Of a stretch of DNA of 64,000 bases, positions 59,087 through 64,000 are shown piece by piece. The stretch comes from JAWKMZ01 sp041391965. GTDB taxonomy: Bacteria > Bacteroidota > Bacteroidia > Flavobacteriales > Flavobacteriaceae. How positions within the stretch are numbered: the first letter of the stretch is position 1; the number at the start of each line of letters is the position of its first letter. The position numbers were made by a program, and so were the translations under genes. Location: contig JAWKMZ010000004.1 in NCBI GenBank assembly GCA_041391965.1, forward strand, positions 300,092 through 364,091, given 5' to 3'. The notes beneath the pieces were generated by a model. It did not search any database. It saw only the letters and a program-made list of their open reading frames with translations, and had not been told where the DNA came from.

Positions 59087-59755
59087 TCATGGATAATTTC
59101 GTTCGCCAAATATACTACTTCCAACACGAATCATAGTGCTTCCACAGGCAATAGCTAAGGTATAATCGCCACTCATTCCCATGCTTATCGTTTGTAGTTT
59201 GCAGTTAGCGGTTTGCTGTTTTGATAGCTCATCAAAAGTTGATTTTAAAAATGAAAATTCTGTTTTGATTTGATTTTCATTATCAGTAAAGGTTGCCATT
59301 CCCATAACTCCAACAATGCAAACGTTTTTTAACTCTAAAAATTCTTTGGATTGTAAAATTGTTGAAGCATCATTAGCAGACATCCCAAATTTGGAGTCTT
59401 CTTCGGCTATTTTTATTTGTAGTAAGCAATTGATGGTTCGGTTATGTTGTTTGGCTTGTTTGTTAATCTCTTTTAGTAATTTAAAATTGTCAACACCATG
59501 TATTAAACTCACAAACTCTGCCATATATTTCACTTTATTGCGTTGTACATGACCAATCATATGCCATTCTATATCTTTTGGCATTTGTTGATGTTTGTCG
59601 GTCATTTCCTGTATTTTATTTTCGCCAAATATGCGTTGTCCAGCATTATAAGCTTCCATAATGTCCGCAATTGGTTTGGTTTTAGAAACCGCTACCAAAG
59701 TAACTTGCTCAGGAAGTTGTGATTTTATGTGTTGCAGGTTGTTTTGTATGGACAT
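59087..59755 (-). CDS. YggS family pyridoxal-phosphate homeostasis protein
   Basis: A 222-residue TIM-barrel PLP-binding protein. The Schiff-base lysine is Lys25 in LVAVSKTKPIAD. Family motifs are IFGENKIQEM, WHMIGHVQRNKVKY, LLQIKIAEEDSKFG, and the C-terminal SMGMSGDYTLAIACGSTMIRVGSSIFG (only part quoted by function). Between DELS and ISMG lies an extra SKQQTANCKLQT stretch of about eight residues that does not fit the family; the underlying DNA (59191-59222) resembles the AACT-rich short repeats seen nearby. It could be a tolerated in-frame insertion. YggS controls PLP levels and has no enzyme reaction. Leftward, 32 bp after the DUF1015 gene. Confidence 0.92.
   Translation of the reverse strand: MSIQNNLQHIKSQLPEQVTLVAVSKTKPIADIMEAYNAGQRIFGENKIQEMTDKHQQMPKDIEWHMIGHVQRNKVKYMAEFVSLIHGVDNFKLLKEINKQAKQHNRTINCLLQIKIAEEDSKFGMSANDASTILQSKEFLELKNVCIVGVMGMATFTDNENQIKTEFSFLKSTFDELSKQQTANCKLQTISMGMSGDYTLAIACGSTMIRVGSSIFGERNYP
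59191..59222. repeat. AACT-rich short repeat inside yggS
   Basis: The tract of TTTGTAGTTTGCAGTTAGCG then GTTTGCTG codes for the extra QQTANCKLQT residues of YggS. It resembles tracts at 59771-59787 and 35725-35758. Similarity is by eye. Confidence 0.5.
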
Positions 59756-59770
59756 TTTATTTTTTTATTT

Positions 59771-59789
59771 CAGTCATCAGTTAGTGATC
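59771..59789. repeat. AACT-rich short repeat between yggS and the DUF1015 gene
   Basis: CAGTCATCAGTTAGTGATC, an imperfect repeat of ACT/AGT units, overlapping the DUF1015 stop codon. Confidence 0.4.
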
Positions 59790-61026
59790 AAAATTCATAA
59801 ATGGTAACACCACTTCGTAGTTTTGGTTCAATAAAGGTGCTTTTAGGAGGCATTTTAAGCCCATCGTCAGCAATGTGTTTGAGCTCTTCCATGGTTACTG
59901 GCACCATTCCAAAGCCAACCATATAGTTGCCAGAATCGACACTACTTTTAATATTGACGATGTCTTTTTTACCATTGATGTAGGCAATTCGGTGGTCATT
60001 ACGCAAATCATTAATACCTAACAAGGGTTGTAAAATGGTTTTATACAAAATTTGCGCATCTAAAGCATCTAATGAAGTTTGCATAGTATAGGCCGTTTTA
60101 CGCAAATATAAGGAGTAAAAATCGCCATCCAAATACATGCTAAAATGATGTTTTTGAGTTGGTTTGTATGGTATTTTACCTCTGTTTTCAATACGAAATA
60201 ACTCGTCGAGCTGAATTAAAAATTCTTCTTTGCTTAATCCGTTTAAATCTTTTATGACTCTATTAAATTCGTGGATTTTCAAATCGGATTCTGGTAGCAA
60301 ATAGCTCATAAAGAAGTTATAATTTTCATCGCCAAAATGGTCTGGATTGGCATCTTTTAAATCTTTATATAACAAATAGGAAGATGCTGAACGATGGTGT
60401 CCATCGGCAATATATATGGTGTTAATTCCTTCAAACGCTTTTGAAATGGCAGCAATTGTCGTTTCGTCTTCTAATTTCCACAAATAATGTGTATCTCGAT
60501 AGGTGGTGGTAAACTCATATTCGGCACGTTCTTTTTGTGTTTGCTTTATAATGCGTGCAATTGTAGGATTATCTGGATAGGTAAGGAGTACAGGTTCGGC
60601 ATTAAACCCTACGGTTTTTAGATAGTCTTTAAAAATGATTTCTCTATACTCAATAGTATCTTCATGTTTTTTGATGACATCATTTTCATAATCTTCAGCA
60701 CTTACAGCTGCTACGATACCATTAAAAACCTGCTTATCTCTATCTACTATTTTATAAACATAATAACATGCGGTTTCGTCTTGTATAAAAATTTCATCTT
60801 CCTTAAATTCTAAGTAGCGATTTTTAACTAAGTTATAACGTGTTTCGCCAGTGAGTTCTTTATCGTATTTATAACCAGGATTGACAATGTGCAAAAATGA
60901 AAAAGGATTGTCTCTTAAGCGTGCTTCGCGTTGCTCTAAGGTATAACTTTGATAAGAACGTGCTGCTACCAAACTCACTTTGTCACGAGTTGGACGTACA
61001 GCTTTGAACGGAATTATTTTTGCCAT
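59788..61026 (-). CDS. DUF1015 family protein
   Basis: The frame opens at 61044, but MAKIIPFKAVRPTRDK beginning at the ATG at 61026 is the family N-terminus, giving 412 residues. Conserved DUF1015 features are the SYLLYKD segment, the motif IYIADGHHRSASS near the middle (His-rich, resembling a metal or phosphate site), NYFMSYLLPESDLKIHEFNRV, and LQPLLGINDLRNDHRIAY. The family is often placed next to serine biosynthesis genes and is sometimes called SerB/YhbY-like, but no activity is firmly established. Here it lies between the 3-hydroxyacyl-CoA dehydrogenase gene (62 bp) and yggS. Function unknown. Confidence 0.88.
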   Translation of the reverse strand: MAKIIPFKAVRPTRDKVSLVAARSYQSYTLEQREARLRDNPFSFLHIVNPGYKYDKELTGETRYNLVKNRYLEFKEDEIFIQDETACYYVYKIVDRDKQVFNGIVAAVSAEDYENDVIKKHEDTIEYREIIFKDYLKTVGFNAEPVLLTYPDNPTIARIIKQTQKERAEYEFTTTYRDTHYLWKLEDETTIAAISKAFEGINTIYIADGHHRSASSYLLYKDLKDANPDHFGDENYNFFMSYLLPESDLKIHEFNRVIKDLNGLSKEEFLIQLDELFRIENRGKIPYKPTQKHHFSMYLDGDFYSLYLRKTAYTMQTSLDALDAQILYKTILQPLLGINDLRNDHRIAYINGKKDIVNIKSSVDSGNYMVGFGMVPVTMEELKHIADDGLKMPPKSTFIEPKLRSGVTIYEF

Positions 61027-61087
61027 TTTTAAGGCTTTAAGCAATAAGTTTTAGAGTTTAGATTTTGTATAATGTATACAATCTCTT

Positions 61088-61978
61088 TTACTTTAAAAAC
61101 TGTTTTGCAACTTTTTCTGCTTTTCTACTTTCGGAATAGTCATAAAACCCTTCACCAGATTTGACTCCTAATTTGCCTGCTCTTACCATGTTTACTAATA
61201 AAGGACAAGGTGCATATTTAGGGTTTTTAAAACCTTCGTACATTACATTTAAGATAGACAAACAAACATCTAAACCAATAAAATCAGCTAACTGTAATGG
61301 TCCCATTGGATGTGCCATTCCAAGCTTCATAACAGTATCAATTTCTTCAACACCTGCAACGCCATTGTATAGGGTTTCAACAGATTCGTTAAGCATTGGC
61401 ATTAAAATGCGATTGGCTACAAACCCAGGATAATCATTAACTTCTACAGGGACTTTGCCTAAAGTTTTGGATAGATCCATAATGGTTTTGGTCACTTCAT
61501 CACTTGTATTATAACCACGTATAATTTCTACCAATTTCATTACAGGCACAGGATTCATAAAGTGCATTCCTATAACCATGTTTGGTCTTGAAGTTGCGGC
61601 TGCAATTTGCGTAATGGAAATAGATGAGGTATTGGTTGCCAAAATAGTATCGTCAGGACAGGCCTCATCTAATTGTTTAAATATTTTGAGTTTTAAATCG
61701 ATGTTTTCAGTAGCTGCTTCTACCACTAATCCTGCATATTCAACCCCTTCGGTAATATTTGTAAAGCTTGTAATGTTGTTTAAGGTATCTTGTTTTTGAG
61801 CTTCCGTAATGGTTTCTTTGGCAAGCATGCGGTCTAAGTTTTTAGCAATGGTATCCATACCTTTTTTTAAGGATGCCTCACTAATATCTATAAGTTGTAC
61901 TTTAAAACCACTTTGTGCAAAGGTGTGTGCAATACCGTTTCCCATGGTGCCTGCTCCAATAACTGCAATGTTTTTCAT
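61088..61978 (-). CDS. 3-hydroxybutyryl-CoA dehydrogenase
   Basis: A 296-residue NAD-dependent dehydrogenase that interconverts 3-hydroxyacyl-CoA and 3-ketoacyl-CoA, as in fatty-acid or butyrate metabolism. The Rossmann motif is IGAGTMGNGIAHTFAQSG (6-23). Other family features are ATNTSSISITQIA, GMHFMNPVPVMKLVEIIRG with the catalytic His (HFMNP), and VNDYPGFVANRILMPMLNE. The C-terminal helical domain is present and length is standard. Lies between the Gfo/Idh gene and the DUF1015 gene, all leftward. No partner thiolase or crotonase is adjacent. Call is firm at the level of activity class. Confidence 0.93.
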   Translation of the reverse strand: MKNIAVIGAGTMGNGIAHTFAQSGFKVQLIDISEASLKKGMDTIAKNLDRMLAKETITEAQKQDTLNNITSFTNITEGVEYAGLVVEAATENIDLKLKIFKQLDEACPDDTILATNTSSISITQIAAATSRPNMVIGMHFMNPVPVMKLVEIIRGYNTSDEVTKTIMDLSKTLGKVPVEVNDYPGFVANRILMPMLNESVETLYNGVAGVEEIDTVMKLGMAHPMGPLQLADFIGLDVCLSILNVMYEGFKNPKYAPCPLLVNMVRAGKLGVKSGEGFYDYSESRKAEKVAKQFLK

Positions 61979-62071
61979 ATATAATTATTTTTGTTTTTTC
62001 CTCAAAGAGGAAATCTATTTATTTTTTTGCCAAAAATTCACGAATGATTTTCTATACACTGTGGATCGTAG

Positions 62072-63037
62072 CTAATTTTTAAATTGATTGATAATCATAG
62101 TGGCGACTCGTAAGGCTTCGGTGCCATCATGCAAGGTTACCACTGGTGTTGTATTGGTGTTGATAGCGTGTGCAAAGGTTTCTAATTCTTCTAAAATGGC
62201 ATTATTGTTACCAACTTCAGGATTGTCAAAATAGATTTGCTTTTTAACACCTTCGGCATTTTGAAGAATCATGTCAAAATCTCCAACTATTTCAGGTGCA
62301 TCTTTCATTTTAACAACTTCGCATTTCTTTTCTAAAAAATCGACAGAAATGTAAGCATCCTTCTGAAAAAAACGTGTTTTGCGCATGTTTTTTAATGAAA
62401 TTCGGCTGGCTGTTAAGTTGGCTACACAACCGTTTTCAAATTCTATGCGTGCATTGGCAATATCTGGAGTGTCACTAATAACAGAGACACCACTTGCATA
62501 AACATTTTTAACCTTAGCATTAACGACACTCAAAATTATATCAATGTCATGAATCATCAAATCTAAGACTACCGGAACATCTGTACCACGAGGGTTAAAC
62601 TCTGCCAAACGATGAGTTTCAATAAACATAGGATTTTTTACTTGATGTTTAACGGCTTTAAAAGCAGGATTGAAACGCTCTACATGGCCTACTTGCCCAC
62701 GAATGTTGTGTTGCGCCAAGAGTTCTCTAATATGTTCGGCTTCTTCAACAGTATTGGTGATGGGTTTTTCAATAAAAATATGTTTGCCTTTAGCGATGGC
62801 TTTTTTAGCACACTCATAGTGCGACAAGGTTGGTGTAACAATGTCCACCATATCTACAGCATCAATAAGCGCATCGATAGAGTTAAAATATTTGTAACCA
62901 AATTCGGTTTCAACTTTTTTTGCATTGGTTTCATCAGCATCATAAAACCCAATAAGGTCATATTTTTCAGATTGATTGAGTAATCTTAGATGAATTTTTC
63001 CGAGGTGACCTGCACCAAGTACTCCAGCTTTTAGCAT
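62072..63037 (-). CDS. Gfo/Idh/MocA family oxidoreductase
   Basis: A 321-residue NAD(P)-dependent oxidoreductase. The N-terminal Rossmann domain carries GAGHLGKIHLRLLNQ (8-22) and HIFIEKPITNTVEEAEHI with the family's catalytic-lysine EKP motif (about residues 94-96). The C-terminal dimerisation domain follows (about 120-321, GHVERFNPAFKAV, DLMIHDIDIILSV). Such enzymes oxidise or reduce sugars, inositols or related compounds; the substrate cannot be told from sequence. A TATTTTTG box at 63054-63061 gives it a promoter. It heads the leftward run of genes down to csp, although promoters further along are possible. Confidence 0.91.
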   Translation of the reverse strand: MLKAGVLGAGHLGKIHLRLLNQSEKYDLIGFYDADETNAKKVETEFGYKYFNSIDALIDAVDMVDIVTPTLSHYECAKKAIAKGKHIFIEKPITNTVEEAEHIRELLAQHNIRGQVGHVERFNPAFKAVKHQVKNPMFIETHRLAEFNPRGTDVPVVLDLMIHDIDIILSVVNAKVKNVYASGVSVISDTPDIANARIEFENGCVANLTASRISLKNMRKTRFFQKDAYISVDFLEKKCEVVKMKDAPEIVGDFDMILQNAEGVKKQIYFDNPEVGNNNAILEELETFAHAINTNTTPVVTLHDGTEALRVATMIINQFKN

Positions 63038-63053
63038 TGTATTCGATTTTCAA

Positions 63054-63061
63054 CAAAAATA
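63054..63061 (-). promoter_or_regulatory. TAnnTTTG promoter box of the Gfo/Idh gene
   Basis: Minus-strand TATTTTTG, 16 nt before the ATG at 63037. A GAAAAAA repeat lies just upstream (63076-63102), where the -33 element would be. Confidence 0.5.
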
Positions 63062-63075
63062 GTTGTTTTGAATTA

Positions 63076-63102
63076 GAAAAAAGAAAAAAGAAAAAAGAAA
63101 AG
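63076..63102. repeat. Heptanucleotide tandem repeat GAAAAAA, about 3.6-3.9 copies
   Basis: Copies at 63076-63082, 63083-63089, 63090-63096 and a partial GAAAAG at 63097-63102. It lies in the divergent gap between the Gfo/Idh gene and pcm, next to the promoter box at 63054-63061; slippage could change promoter spacing. Confidence 0.75.
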
Positions 63103-63243
63103 CACTATACTGTAAGCTTACAAGAAAAGTAAAGCATCTTGGTTCTTAGTTTGATAAAAAAATAACAGGTTTTATGCTTTCATAAAATTAAACTTTGAAC
63201 TTCTTTTGGTTTCATTTAATTTAGCCCTGAAAACCTACCTAAA

Positions 63244-63885
63244 GTGAAAGATACATTTAAACACCAAGGATTGCGTCAACAACTTGTTGGCATTGTGAAA
63301 GATAAAGGCATTAAGGATGATGCTGTTTTAGAGGCAATTGGTAGCATACCAAGGCATTTGTTTATGGATTCTGGGTTTTTGGATCATGCGTATCAAGATA
63401 AGGCGTTTCCTATTGCGGCCGACCAAACCATTTCGCAACCTTACACTGTGGCTTTCCAAACCGAGTTATTGCAAGTAAAAAAGGACGATAAAGTATTAGA
63501 GATTGGCACTGGTAGTGGCTACCAAACAGCTGTGTTGTGTGTGTTGGGAGCTAAAGTATATAGTATTGAACGTCAGTTAGAGTTGTTTAAGTTAACCAGT
63601 AAATTTTTGCCAAAATTAGGCTACAGAGCTAAGAAACTTATTTTTGGTGATGGTTATAAAGGGCTTAAGGATGAGGCACCGTTTGATAGTATTATTGTAA
63701 CTGCTGGAGCGCCTTTTGTACCAAAACCTTTGTTAAGTCAACTGAAAATAGGAGGAAGGTTAGTGATACCTGTTGGTAATGAGGTGCAGGTGATGACGCT
63801 TTTTATACGTAAAGGCGCTAAGGATTTTGAAAAGCATGAGTTTGGAGAATTTAGATTTGTGCCTTTGTTAGAGGATAAGAATTGA
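63244..63885 (+). CDS. pcm: Protein-L-isoaspartate O-methyltransferase
   Basis: A 213-residue methyltransferase that methylates damaged L-isoaspartyl residues and so starts their repair to aspartate. The start is a GTG at 63244. Features are the ADQTISQPYTVAFQTELLQV substrate region, the SAM-binding VLEIGTGSGYQTAVL, and IIVTAGAPFVPKPLL near the C-terminus. Length is standard for the family. No TAnnTTTG box was found just upstream; the 206-bp divergent gap holds a GAAAAAA repeat. The last 115 bp of the window after its stop hold no gene I can support. Call is firm. Confidence 0.95.
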   Translation: MKDTFKHQGLRQQLVGIVKDKGIKDDAVLEAIGSIPRHLFMDSGFLDHAYQDKAFPIAADQTISQPYTVAFQTELLQVKKDDKVLEIGTGSGYQTAVLCVLGAKVYSIERQLELFKLTSKFLPKLGYRAKKLIFGDGYKGLKDEAPFDSIIVTAGAPFVPKPLLSQLKIGGRLVIPVGNEVQVMTLFIRKGAKDFEKHEFGEFRFVPLLEDKN

Positions 63886-64000
63886 GTTTTTGAAGCTTGT
63901 TGTGTTTTGCTTGCAATTATAGAGTTTTAAATGAGTTCTGTTTTTTAAAATATGGTGCCAACATGTTTACGCAGGAGTATTTACGTGTTGAGACAACTTT

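Noticed and set aside
63963..64000. Start of a further gene at the right edge (ATG at 63963)
   Set aside because: Only 38 nt remain before the window ends, too little to support a coding call; no promoter box precedes it.
1..64000. tRNA, rRNA, insertion sequences, prophage or integrase genes
   Set aside because: Reading both strands, no tRNA-like TTCGAATC arm in a cloverleaf context, no rRNA segment, no transposase or integrase motif and no flanking direct repeats were recognised.

Overview
The window is chromosomal DNA from a member of the Bacteroidota, most likely a marine Flavobacteriaceae. The evidence is the AT-rich composition, four proteins in tandem plus one distant one carrying type IX secretion (T9SS) C-terminal sorting domains, near absence of Shine-Dalgarno sequences, promoter boxes of the Bacteroidota form TAnnTTTG, and gene orders typical of the family (bamD-rpoZ-coaBC-DUF4835-recN; trmD-rplS; padR-pspC-DUF2807). 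No rRNA, tRNA, IS element, prophage or CRISPR array was seen. Genes are tightly packed and no intergenic gap exceeds about 250 bp.

Layout. 1-3.3 kb: leftward envelope-stress-like group (PadR regulator, PspC membrane protein, DUF2807 lipoprotein, DUF4870 protein). 3.5-5.9 kb: rightward DUF4442 protein, a 65-residue conserved protein, and a small cysteine protein followed by a methionine-rich outer-membrane barrel, possibly metal handling. 6-7.5 kb: divergent oxyR/dps oxidative-stress pair. 7.5-12.6 kb: leftward rplS (with a candidate L19 leader), trmD, a coiled-coil membrane protein, a long GAPDH and an HtrA protease. 12.7-16.8 kb: rightward dapF-GNAT-mltG-DUF2279 and a lysozyme-like protein (cell-wall theme). 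16.8-23.7 kb: mostly leftward genes including a T9SS-exported sugar dehydrogenase, a low-molecular-weight phosphatase, dnaA, ribD, HAD and YigZ. 23.7-29.1 kb: GNAT, prmC, ligA and two multi-pass membrane proteins. 29.1-30.8 kb: a 5'-nucleotidase split over two genes. 30.9-38.6 kb: rightward housekeeping (dapA, bamD, rpoZ, coaBC, DUF4835/PorD-like, recN, fabI). 38.8-47.4 kb: four consecutive T9SS cargo proteins with related sorting domains and internal duplications. 47.5-52.4 kb: glycosyltransferase, YbbR, coaE, and a histidine kinase/response regulator pair. 52.5-63.0 kb: leftward csp, SGNH-like protein, miaA, K+ channel, DUF3857 protein, exonuclease/GIY-YIG protein, YggS, DUF1015, 3-hydroxyacyl-CoA dehydrogenase and a Gfo/Idh oxidoreductase. 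63.2-63.9 kb: pcm, rightward.

Most of the window is ordinary core genome. The observations most worth a second look are: an exonuclease whose first catalytic motif lies upstream of every usable start codon (possible frameshift); a short AACT-rich repeat that seems to have inserted in frame inside yggS; several genes whose -7 box lies so close to the start codon that the mRNA should be leaderless; a recurring TTAACGATT-type motif in several promoters; a terminator-like hairpin in the dnaA leader; and the T9SS cargo array.
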